From Collybiopsis luxurians FD-317 M1 (taxonomy: Eukaryota; Basidiomycota; Agaricomycetes; Agaricales; Omphalotaceae): DNA of 64,000 nt. Both the position numbers and the translations under genes were made by a program. Below, one piece after another: positions 33,952-44,660 of the stretch (position 1 is its first letter; the number at the start of each line of letters is the position of its first letter). Location of the stretch: NCBI GenBank assembly GCA_000827265.1, contig KN834757.1, positions 124,001 through 188,000 on the forward strand, in the 5' to 3' direction. The notes under the pieces are model-generated. The model did no database searches. It was given only the letters and a program-made list of their open reading frames with translations, and was not told the DNA's origin.

Positions 33952-36900
33952 TCAGACATATACTGGCAGAGGCTCATCCTCCACTCTCAACCTCATCTCT
34001 TCCACCTCCCTTCTCAAATTCCTCACTTGCTGTTCCAACTCAGCTGCAACACCTGACAAACCAGCTGTTGAAGAAGCCACTGGCACCATGGAACTTCCTA
34101 GACCTGGTTGAGTTGGTGTGGTTCTACTTCTACAAAATGGCACCTTGTCCTTCAACTTGGACATACCAACTGTTGAAGGAACCATTGCCGCAATGGGGAT
34201 TCCTGGACTTGGTTGACTTTGAGCAGCTCTAATTTTACCCACTGGCACTTTCCTTGGAAGAACAGCTGCTGTCGCTGATCGAGGGAGGTGGGCTCCATTA
34301 TATGTATACAGCTCAATGTGGCTTTGGCCAACAGACTGTTTCATAAGAATCCTTCTGTCTATGTTAAGCCTGAACAGAATGAAGAGGCTCCTTGGCACTT
34401 TTTTGTCATCACTGAGTCTTTTATTAAGGTTGCTTGAGCAATGGCAGCGGTAGAGGAGCACTGCAAGAACCAAGATAGTAATGAATGTAACACCTCCAGT
34501 GACACCACTGGCAATTGGTGCAGCTGTAGATTTCTTCAAGTGGTTGCCGCTGCTGCCCCCTTCCCTCGATGATGCGGTACTGTTGATTTTCTTTGGCAGT
34601 CTTCAAAAAGGGAAGTTTCCGACAGTAAATTTAATAATGATCTCAAATGAACAAGCTTACACATACTGGAGAGTGAGCAGACTATACATTGCTCCTTGAG
34701 CTGGACTGTGACAGATAAGGGGAATAGTTAAACCAATGATTCGCTTACTACAAAAAAAGATAACAATGTGCCTTGCAGCTCCACCCCGGAGATCCCCATT
34801 GGAAGGGCTATATGCTGTAGGGAACACGACAAATGTCTGCTGATTTGATGCCGCGGCATGTACAATTGATACCAATGAATCCCTCGTGCTTGTGTTGTTT
34901 ACAGTCCCAGCAGTGAAAAGTGTCCAGTGGGACATAGCTGTGTCTCCCTCGTTGCTGTCAAATGGCAATCCAAATGGCTGGGCTGCGGCAAGTAAGTCCA
35001 TAGTCAAATACAAACCAGCCAACTATTACCTGTGGAAGCGACAGTGCTATACCACGAAGTTTGTTCACTGTATATCTAGGAATCAATTAGTTAGCCCTCG
35101 AGAGTTTTGGAAACCTGAAGCTCACTTGATCATCCACGAGATTGAAACCAAAGAGCTTATCAGGATAGAGATTATACATCAAGCCCCAAGAACTTGGTGA
35201 ATCATAAGTCGAAGTTAGATGCCCTGATGACCTGGCAAGAATCTGCCACTGAGATACTAGCAAAGAGGCAGTACTCTATACAAAAGGAAGACATAAACAA
35301 GAGACAATGAAAGGATGTGGTAGAAGACGCACAAAATATCAGTTATAATCTTCAGCTTTTCCCATCGTATGACTGATCTCAGCCATGGTATGAATAGCAA
35401 TGATCCCTTTGACAGCTAAATTGGACATATTGGCATTCCTCAACCCATCTCCTGAGACACTAGGGAGAAAAATGGAAACATCTAGATAAGCAACAGACAG
35501 CCCTCTAAGAAAAGATGAGTGTTGACCAACAATCCATTTGGCATCAATGGGCTCTCTGAAATAAGGGAATCGGTCCATTTTATCAGCATAGGGTACTACT
35601 TGTAGAACCCAGAGAGAAAATAATAAAGATCATAAGTGTGAGTAACCTGACTTGATCTTGAGGGACAAAATGGATGAGACTGTCCAATGCAAACAAAAAA
35701 ACATACATATGAAGACAGCAATGATTGATCACCACTAAATGTTGCATGTGCCCACCCCATAATCAGCATGTCACTTGTACTTTCAATAGCTGTAGAGATT
35801 GTTGGATTGCTATTGCCGATAGCGTGCAGAAAGGCATTGCCCAGGTCTCCTGCAGCAAAATTCTCATTGTACAACCCAGATGATTCATATCGCAGAAGTG
35901 GTTCAAGAAGATATCCAACCCATGATGCATTGAAATAAAGAATCGCAGGCAAAGCGGCATATAAAACTTCAACAGGATTTGTTCATCTTGATTATCCAAA
36001 ATGCCAACAGTTTAGACAATATGTTGGTTACTGTCGAATCACAAGAAAACAACTCACTGAGAGTTTCCGGTATCCTTCATGAAAATAAGAACATCAGAAT
36101 CATTCACTCTTCCATTTGAATCGGTCCCAACTGTGATCTCCATCCCGGCCATAACTTGTCTCGAGGCTAACAAAACCAGATCTGCATAGCCAGAAGAAAT
36201 CTCATTTGATTCTGCAATGATCTTTTCATCCAAAGTCATTGCTCTCTGTAGAGCATCTGAGGCGTCGTTCATGAAATTTGATATCTGTGTAAACTGACTA
36301 GGAATGGGTAGAGTGATTTTATGCTGTACAGATCACATACCGCTATGGGAACATCAGAATATCTTGTGAAAAAGTACGGCTGGCAGGTTTGGTTTTCCAC
36401 ATTTGTGGCATAGATAATGTTCCCGCTTTGAACTAGGCCAATTCCCCACACAACCGGAGATGATGTATAGGTTATGATCCCTAGATCGCTGCTGAAGGTG
36501 AAAGTGGGAAAATTAATGGAGCTGACACATATTATTAGTAGTGACTCAAAAGAAATGGTTTCGAAGAAAAAGAGTATTCAGTGACTTACTCTTGAATGGC
36601 CCTAAAAGCTGTATCTTCAGAGTTATTCAGGTTGCCGTTGTTAAGAAATGCTTCCCGAGTTGTGTTTGCCTTGCCAGTTTGGTAAGTGACACTGCTGCCC
36701 TGAAAGCTTCCATTGGTTTTAAACCAACAGTCAAGGGCCAGAACTCACTGCATTTGTAACATGGTAAACTACTCCATCCTCAGCCATGTTATTCAATTCA
36801 GTCATGTATTGGAAAGGGAAATGCTGAACTTCATGATAAATAATGGAATCAGTGGTAGTGGTATTCCACTGTATAAAATTAGCAAGATTGGAAGATGCCC

Positions 36901-37597
36901 ATTCTAGTTCCAAAGGTCAAAAGAATTGAATCGAGGGATTGCAAATCAGGCAGCAATCAAAATAAAAACTGACCACCAGTAATGTCCTGGTATTCTTGTA
37001 ACGAATGAGGGTTGTCGTCCATTGAGGAAGCTTCGAAATAAACATAACTGAAAGGGAAAGATTGTAAAACTAGATCTTCAGGCTAAATGCAAACACAACA
37101 GCATGAAACCAAAGAATCAGATCCAGAGCTATATTTATATCAAGTATACATGTCTATGTCAATTGGGCTGAGAAAGGTGATGTTTATTGCCATTGAGCCA
37201 GCCACTAAACTCAGAACAGAATGCATAGGGGTGACTTGGCAATCATTCAAAGTTGCAGTGTTGACTGACGCATTCAGCTGCACATTTGGGTTCATACCCA
37301 GCAAGTCATAATATGCACTGTCGACTCGCAACAATAAAGTCCATCCCAAAATCTAAAACAGAAAAAAAAACCCTTTATCAGCTTGAAAACCTGAGTCACA
37401 AAACTACATACATGATTTGTGGTCCAGAAATTTGGCCATTGATGAGACCCATTGGCTGCTGTTGTTGTCGAGGTGTGAGACAAGTAAGCCTGGAGATAGG
37501 GAGACCGGACAACAAGAGGAATAGCAGGAGGCTGAACAAATTGGCTCAATGCCAGTCTGGCAACCCAAGAGGCAAGAACAAGGGAAAAAAGAAACAT
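33952..37597 (-). CDS. Glutaminase A-like membrane-anchored ectoenzyme, copy D
   Basis: Most divergent of the four paralogues but with every block present: signal peptide from 37597 (MFLFSLVLASWVARLALS), PPAIPLVVRSPYLQAYL, FWTTNH, GWTLLLRVDSAYY, TPMHSVLSLVAGSMAINVTFLSPID, WGIGLVQSGNIIY, SRQVMAGMEITVG, NASWVGYLLEPLLRYESSGLYN, DLGNAFLHAIGN, LFGFNLVDD, GLPFDSNEGDTAMSHWTLFTAG and SPAQGAMYSLL. It then has a membrane segment (GVTFITILVLAVLLYRC) and a coiled-coil tail ending EPLPVYV, i.e. LPxY instead of the PPxY of copies B and C. Exon structure follows copy B. It sits in the CpG-poor repeat compartment, unlike B and C. No stop or frameshift was seen. The enzymatic role is inferred from the family. 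Confidence 0.83.
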
Positions 37598-40500
37598 AGA
37601 TCTATAGCACTGCAGTCAATACTTCAAGTTGAGGTAATGTTGTAGAGAATCAAAAAACAAGATAAGACTATTGCAGACAGTGAAACATCCAACACATAAC
37701 AAGGAGGTGTGGCTGATATATGTACTACAACTACGATCACCTTAAGACTGCAACTGAGATATCTCCCATCGTCTTTGAAAAATCAACTCATTTGAAAGGA
37801 GATAAAATTATTACACAGCACCATGATTCAGCCGAAATCTTCCACATTTGCACACTTATGCCATTCGTCGATGGATGACACAGGAATTTGAAACAGTAGA
37901 ATGTCAGAGGAACTCATAATTTGAAATGAAAGTTACATGATTATACTTGAGGTCTATAACTAGTCACTTATGCACTGCAATAATTGCAAATAATAAGTGG
38001 GTTTCTGGATTATGCTGATTATATGCCAGGAACTATTTTTGGTTTTTCAGACATAAGATAATTACACAATACAGAAGCTAAATAAGCGTAATTTTGATGC
38101 AGATGAGAATCTCTGGAGATCACTGAGGTCAGCTTGCGAAGTAGAAAATAAAATATAGAAGTTTTTCCTAATTCTCATGGCTACTAGATCTTTCTCAGCC
38201 ATCATGGTTGTTGTACAACTTTCAGTTATTTTTCTAAATATCTAACTCACAAATGTTCTTGACACTCGCCGATCCTGCAGCTGGAGATTGGACTGGCCTT
38301 TCATCATCATGACTGCTGTTGCTACTATCTTTTGGTTGAAACATCTCCAAAGTGGGTCAAATGGAACATGGCAGCTTGGGTGAAGCAGAAATGTTGTGGT
38401 CAGAATGGACAGGATTTTTTGGAAATTGGAAGCAAGCTGCAGCACCACTCTAAATGTCTGCAGGCAACAATTTATATTGGGGTAGACAGGGATTCTTCAA
38501 TATCTGATAATGGGGAGAAAGAGGTGAAATAATGGGATCAAACTGCCCATGACAATTGCCAATTAGCACAGCGCTCTGATTGAGGATGATTCATAAGGTG
38601 TCTGGACATGAATCATTATGCCGCTGAGATATGGTTAATGTGTTGATTGATTTCAAGCAGATTTTTGTAAATCACAAAATTGATTTGATGTAGGGCTCAG
38701 TATTGTGTCCGTCTATGCACAGTTTATGGGTACTGTAATACCCGTATTCATCCATCCCCTACTCTGACCGAAGGGAAGGGAGGGCTAAATTTTGCCCCAA
38801 TAGGTAACTCTTTCACACACCCTTATCTAATCTCTATATTCCCATGCTGTGGAATTGTATGAAACCTTTTCAGGCACTACATTCTCTCTCCGCTCCCTGA
38901 CTTATGCAGTTGAGATAGACCTTCTGTAAACAATAACTATTGCCAGCGGATATAGCAATACAGTTGCCTGTTGTGCCTTTTGGGGTTCCCCTGTCGCCGA
39001 ATCATTGAGAGACTTACAACTGAATAAACTAAGGCTAGACCCTGATGTCCTTTCCCTCGAATTCTTCTAAATCTGCTGCTGTCCCCAATATTGCGAGAAC
39101 ATGTGTCAAGCTGTATACCACTCATTTGCCCTTCGATAGGAATCTGTACTTGTCTATCTGTGTGACATACTTGAAACATTTGTAGCTGATATTGCACATC
39201 CTTTGTTCAGATCTTTTCCTCTTGGAAAAGAGGGTTGATATTCCCAGTGACATTGATGTGGTGGGTGCAGTGAGATAGAAAACAAACACCAAGAACACCC
39301 AAGAACACTAAGTTCAAAGGGGCTTTTAACAGTTGAAGTTTAAAAGGGGGTTGGAGTAGTAGTAGTAGTGTTGTTTGAGTGCGCAAGTTTAAGTTCAATC
39401 AAAATCCAAATTGTAATGTCAAAACCAAAATACCAAGTTCAAACACAATAATCAAGTTTAACAAAAACACCAAACACAAAACAGAACACAGAACACCACT
39501 CTTTGACTTTAACTCTGCACTGAAGTTCTAGACTAATTCCAAACCAGATCAAATGCCTGATAAAGAGGGGGGCATCAGAACCTGCCTCTCCTTCCCATTT
39601 CCTGTCTACTTATATACTAAAATCCCTTCCCCATATAGTATTTCTGTGCAATATGAAAACTGATCCCCGCAACTATATAACCTTTTCTACCTGGGTCCCC
39701 TTCATGAGTAATGATTTATATTGCCAACTTCGGCCATGTCATGTCAAATAGCCAAATTAATGACAGCTAAAATGCTGTTTCGCTGTGACAGGTCTAGACC
39801 TGGTAAAATGGGTAAATAGCCCATATGAATAATACACTTGTCTGACATTGTCTTGGCCATTCTCGGGCACTCCTGACCATTGTGGCACCATGGACATATA
39901 ACCCTGCACACTGTCACTGATCCATTCTCGTGCAAGTCTAGTCAGATACACTTGGAAAAACACTAAGTCCCTTTTGACTTGGCTAGTATAGAATTAAACT
40001 AAGGGATTCTATAATCACTGTACTGAGAGTATACTCTGCTCACTGCCAGACTACAAGGTGAATCTGTACATTTTATAGACTTGTAGTTGTCTCTGATGAG
40101 GAGCCAAGCTTGGAAAAGTATATGGTATGATAGCAGTCATATCAACATTTCGTTGGCTAGCTTCCTGAACTCTCTAAAGAGTTCAATTGATAAAATTGCA
40201 ACCAAATGTATCACCTTCTCTTGATGGAGTCAGGGATTGCTGCCGCGGGCAGTGCTAAGGATGCCATTTACAGCTGTACTGGCCGTAATACAGTATGATG
40301 CTGGTTCCAGGTCTAGATCTTGTCACCCGACTGCTGGCTGGGGACCCAATGTATCTCAGCCATCAGTGGACTTACAAACAGGTATGTACAGTTTATATAA
40401 AGTCAGCTTTGCATGTTTGAATGTGAATGAGTGACAGAGCCCATAATGCAATGAAATTTTTCTTTGCAAAATTGCATTACATCATACCCTTCAAGATGAC

Positions 40501-40913
40501 TAGTTTTGCTAGCCTAGCTTCAGCCTCACCAATAGTGACAGAATTATGAAATTGGTAAGTAAACACATCTTTTTTCTTGCTGATAAGGTGGATATTATCC
40601 AGGCATTAACAAATGGTAGTTGAAGGGTTTGGCAATAATTGAACTATTGGGAGATTACTAGGGAGTGATTGTGATTTGCTTGCTACAGAGCAATTTCTAG
40701 TGTATGACTTGACTCATCAATCATTAATAATACATTTCCTTAGGATTTCTCCCTTCGCAAGTGTACAACCATATACAGACAGTATATGACCTATTTCCAT
40801 ACCGTATTGTTCTTGAAGTTGAATTTTATAATATGGGTATGGTAAACTGGCTAACTTACGACCCGTATTAAATACAGCCGTGCATAGACTGTACGGTGCA
40901 GAGCTGTGATTCA
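37598..40913. other. Gene-free, CpG-poor region between GtaA copy D and the Gypsy element
   Basis: No protein family was recognised. TGTAATACCCGTATTC at about 38752 resembles an LTR start but no partner was found. At 39230-39500 there is an A/C-rich stretch with repeated CAAGAACACCC and CAAGTTCAAACAC words. One of the Gypsy LTRs should lie here but I could not match it to the other side. Confidence 0.35.
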
Positions 40914-40924
40914 ATATATATAAG
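40914..40924 (+). promoter_or_regulatory. Possible TATA box for the antisense ORF
   Basis: ATATATAAG-type sequence on the plus strand, about 175 bp upstream of the ORF start at 41091. Confidence 0.35.
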
Positions 40925-41090
40925 TATACATTTTACTGATTTCAATGTTTTGTAGGGAATTGTTTGAGGCGCAGTGTTGTATTCGTATTCTACAACATTG
41001 CATTGAAAATCTTTGTTGCCAGAATGAGCACTCTTCTTCGTAAGTTTTGCTTCTTGCTCATTACATAGCTTTTCCTAATGTTTCTCTTGT

Positions 41091-42125
41091 TTGTGTATGC
41101 AAAGTGAGCAGGATCATACCTGTAATGGCGACTGTCCCAGTACCCGTTACACCACAAATTGTCTTCAAGCACTGCACACAAACTACAATAATGTAGTGCA
41201 AGATTTTGAGCATGCTGCTATGCAGCTTAGTCAGACTTCTGACGATCTTGCTAGGACCACCAATGACTGTGACACTTTGGCAGTGCAGTATCATGAGCTC
41301 ATGCAAACCCTCGACACTTGGAAGGACACATGTGCTGGGCTCCAAGAATCCAATGACACCCTTGCTGCTGAAAACTGTCATCTCCATGACATTGTTTCCC
41401 AACTTCAGAATCAGGCTACTGGGTTGCAGGATCACATTAACACACTACAGGAGGCAAATACGCAACTCTCACAGCATAATCAAAACAGTCTCCTATTCCA
41501 ACAGCATATTTATGTTCAGCTCTGCAATTACATTTTTTGGACTCATGAACTGTCATGCACATTTTTAATTTTGAAATCCGGTGACACCTCTCCCTTCCTC
41601 CAGATTCTGAGCGATGACCTTGTTCTTGCTCGTGACCACTTGCATTCCTTCCAGTGGGATATGAGTCTTATGTTGGATATTTGTACTCATACAGATGGTA
41701 TTTTCAATCAACTTCATTCTGTCATTGAAACAGCCAAACATTCTGTCTCCAAGGTTGTTGTTTTTGATCCTCGGATGGAGGATCCAGTTACCTTTGCTTC
41801 TCAATATGTTTTGGCTCCCTCGACTACAGCCTGGAGTGTGGGACAGAGTATAGACCCTCCCATGTTAGGCATTAAAACCATTCTTCCTCAATTTTTATCA
41901 GCTCATCCTTCGGTCTCTCCCACTCTAGGTTCCAATTCCTCTTCTCCTATTGTTATTGAGGATGATGATGTATCAGTTGCAGGTCCAATTTCTAGTACAA
42001 ACTCTGATTCTGACATAGCTCCTTCTTCTCCTGAGTATGTTCCTCATTCTCCTACTGCTTCTGAGATTGCTGCACTTTCTGATGCTGATTCTACTACTGC
42101 TATGTATGGTTCTGACCTTGATTGA
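41091..42125 (+). CDS. Plus-strand ORF antisense to the Gypsy element, coiled-coil protein
   Basis: A single 344-codon open frame that converges on the Gypsy pol, in the interval where the element's 3' end should be. Residues about 25-125 form a strong predicted coiled coil (LQALHTNYNNVVQDFEHAAM, LQESNDTLAAENCHLHDIVS, LQDHINTLQEANTQLSQ). The centre resembles nothing I know. The C-terminus is Ser/Pro/Asp-rich (SSSPIVIEDDDVS, SSPEYVPHSPTASE), with a VIEDDD block like a SUMO-interacting motif. A possible short upstream exon (ATGAGCACTCTTCTTC before GTAAGT, at about 41023) does not join in frame, so the Met at 41091 is used. Codon use is T-rich at third positions. It could be an accessory gene of the element or a host gene captured by it. 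Confidence 0.6.
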   Translation: MCMQSEQDHTCNGDCPSTRYTTNCLQALHTNYNNVVQDFEHAAMQLSQTSDDLARTTNDCDTLAVQYHELMQTLDTWKDTCAGLQESNDTLAAENCHLHDIVSQLQNQATGLQDHINTLQEANTQLSQHNQNSLLFQQHIYVQLCNYIFWTHELSCTFLILKSGDTSPFLQILSDDLVLARDHLHSFQWDMSLMLDICTHTDGIFNQLHSVIETAKHSVSKVVVFDPRMEDPVTFASQYVLAPSTTAWSVGQSIDPPMLGIKTILPQFLSAHPSVSPTLGSNSSSPIVIEDDDVSVAGPISSTNSDSDIAPSSPEYVPHSPTASEIAALSDADSTTAMYGSDLD

Positions 42126-42289
42126 GTCCATCAAAATACTCTGTAAATACCTTTTTATAGATTTTGAAAGATTTCTCTTGTTGTTCCTGTAAAGTATTTA
42201 CTTGTCGAGTTCTTCATATTGATGGATTCAATTTTGCAAGAAACATAACTTATTTAATTATTGTGATTTTTGCATGAGTTTCTGCCATT

Positions 42290-43535
42290 CACCCTCTCCT
42301 AGTTTTGGTTTTCTTGGGTGTTTGAAATGGAATTCTTTGACTGCTTCCTTTGCATTAGTCAAACTTTCTATGGGTTCCCAAGTATCACCTTCAGGTCCAT
42401 AGCCTTCCCACCTAATATGATAAAACATATGTCCTCAGACTCTCTTGCAATCAAGAACTATTTCCACAGTCCATTCGGGGATTCCATCAATTTCTACTGG
42501 AGGTTGTGGCTGCTGCTTTTGTTCCAGAAAATATTCCATTGGATGCTCTGTGAGCAGATCTACATGAAAGACATCATGGATTTTGCCCATGATTTTTGGT
42601 AGATCTAATTGATAAGCATGCAAGGACACTTTCTTTTTTACTTTGAATGGACCCAACTTTTTGTAATCCAGCTTTTTAGTAGGTCTTCTGGTTTGGATAT
42701 TTTTTGAATTCAACCAAACCCTTGTGCCTATTTGCCAGTCTGGTTCAGGTCTCTTGTGTTGATTTGTATAATGAGCATAAGTCTCATTAGCCCTATTTAT
42801 TCCCTTTTGTAGGTACTGATTAACTTGTTTTATTTCTGTTATCTTTGAATGTGCTAGGTGACTTTTGACATTTTTCAAAGATAATGTAAGCCAAGGATGG
42901 AATCCTTTATTAGCAAAAAATGGAGTGACTCCTGTTGCATCATTTGGAGTGTTATTGTATACAAATTCTGCTAGAGGTAGCCATTCCTCCCAATCATCTT
43001 GATTGTAATTGACATATAAACATAAATATTGCTCCAGAGTTTGATTTGTTCTCTCTGTTTGGCCATCAGTCTGAGGGTGATATGCAGTAGAGAAATTTTG
43101 TTTGATGTCCAACATTTTGCATATAGCAGTGAAAAATTTGGATACAAATAAAACTCCTCTGTCTGAGACTATATCAATAGGTACTCCATGTTTTGCAAAT
43201 ACATGTTTAATGAAATGTTTTGCCAAATCTGAAGCACTGTCTGTAGTGAGACAAGGTACAAATATAGCCTGTTTGGACAGTCAACACACCACTACCATGA
43301 TTGCATCATATCCATTTGAATTGGGTAACTCTGTAATATGATCAACAGATATGGAACTCCATGGTCTTTTACCAATGGGTAGGGATTTAAGTAGGCCATA
43401 TCTTTTTTGCCTTACTGCTTTTGCTCGTTGACATTGGTGGCATGAGTTTACATATCTTTTGACATCCTTGTGAATTCCAGGCCAAAAGTATGTTTGTGCA
43501 ATTAATTTCTGTGTCTTTCTAATTCCAGGGTGTCC
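42290..43535 (-). pseudogene. Gypsy integrase with GPY/F module and chromodomain
   Basis: Begins with the HHCC zinc finger (GHPGIRKTQKLIAQTYFWPG, then CHQCQRAKAVRQ). The catalytic core includes SVDHITELP, DRGVLFVSKFF and AYHPQTDGQTERTNQTLEQYL. The GPY/F module reads KKLDYKKLGPFKV, then HDVFHVDLLTEHP. The chromodomain starts EWTVEIVLDCKRV and, past a TGA at 42435-42437, continues HIRWEGYGPEGDTWEPIESL. Other TGA stops are at 43281-43283 and 43536-43538. All domains are present, but the frame is broken three times. Confidence 0.88.
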
Positions 43536-44660
43536 TCATAATTTATGATCATGATGCACCTGAAGTATTCTAAGCCTAAGATCATTGTCTTGAGGGACAT
43601 AAATTCTTCCATTGTGCAACAATAATCCATCTTCAAATATATAATCTTCTTGCTGTCCTAAAGATATCAGTTTTTCTATTTTTAGTTGATATGAATCTTT
43701 CTTTGCTTTGTGTATTCGAGCAATGTCTGCTTCATCATCTAAGATGAGGGAAGCCAATAATTGTTCTGGACTTAGGAGAATTTTTTGATTCTCCTTGTTG
43801 GCTTCCTTTACTCCCCCCTTCTTTGGGTAGATGTCCCTACATCTAGTCAAAGCATCTGGCTTGGTTCCTAGTCTTCCTGGGCAATAGTTAATATGGAAAT
43901 CAAATCCTGATAAGAATTCTGACCATCTGGCTTGTCTGCATGTAAGATTTTTTGTAGTTGTGAACCATTGGAGGTTATTGTGATCTGTGAATACCTCTAC
44001 TTTGTATTTAGCACCTTCTAGATATGCACGCCACTGTTTGAATGATTCCACTATGGCAAGCATTTCCTTATCATATACATTGTAATTCAGTTCTGCACCA
44101 TTGAGGCTTCTTGTGAAAAATGCAATTGGGTGAAATTCTCCAGTATCAGGGTAAAATTGTGAAATAATGGAAGCAATAGCAAAGTCGGATGCATCTGATT
44201 CCACTATAATTGGTAATCTTGGAGAAAAATGCTTTAGGATAGGAGCTTCAGTGAATGCCTTTTTTAGTAATTCAAACACTGATTGACATTTACTATTCCA
44301 ATACCATGTAACATCTTTCTTCAAGAGTTCTGTGAGAGGTTTGACAATTCCAGAAAAATTATCAATAAATCTCCTATAAAAATTTGCAAATCCTAGAAAG
44401 GATTGGAGCTCTTTTAATGTAGTTGGTATTGGCCAGTTCTGTATAGCTTCCACCTTTTTAGGATCCATTTTGATACCCTCTGGTGACACTATGACCCCTA
44501 GATATTCTACAGATGAGGTATGAAATTCACACTTCTCTGGTTTCACATGGAGGTTATGCTCTTCTAGTCTTCGTAATACTTTGTGAACATGCTCTTCATG
44601 AGTCTGTTCATCCTTGGAGTATATCAGGATATCATCAAGATAAACTTTTCATTGGTGTCT
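43536..44660 (-). pseudogene. Gypsy reverse transcriptase C-terminus and RNase H
   Basis: Starts with the RT active-site block YLDDILIYSKDEQTHEEHV right at the deletion junction. It continues KPEKCEFHTSSVEYLGVIVS, LQSFLGFANFYRRFI and then RNase H (ESDASDFAIASIISQ, YDKEMLAIVESFKQWRAYLEG, VFTDHNNLQWF, GTKPDALTR). The fingers/palm part of RT before YLDD is absent. Confidence 0.88.

Noticed and set aside
38752..39200. Gypsy 3' LTR beginning TGTAATACCC
   Set aside because: No matching copy was found on the far side of the Gypsy element at 49-49.9 kb, so it was not called as that element's LTR.
40990..41181. Upstream exon (ATGAGCACTCTTCTTC, then GTAAGT) for the antisense ORF
   Set aside because: With the only good acceptor (TGCAAAG) the join is out of frame with the ORF.
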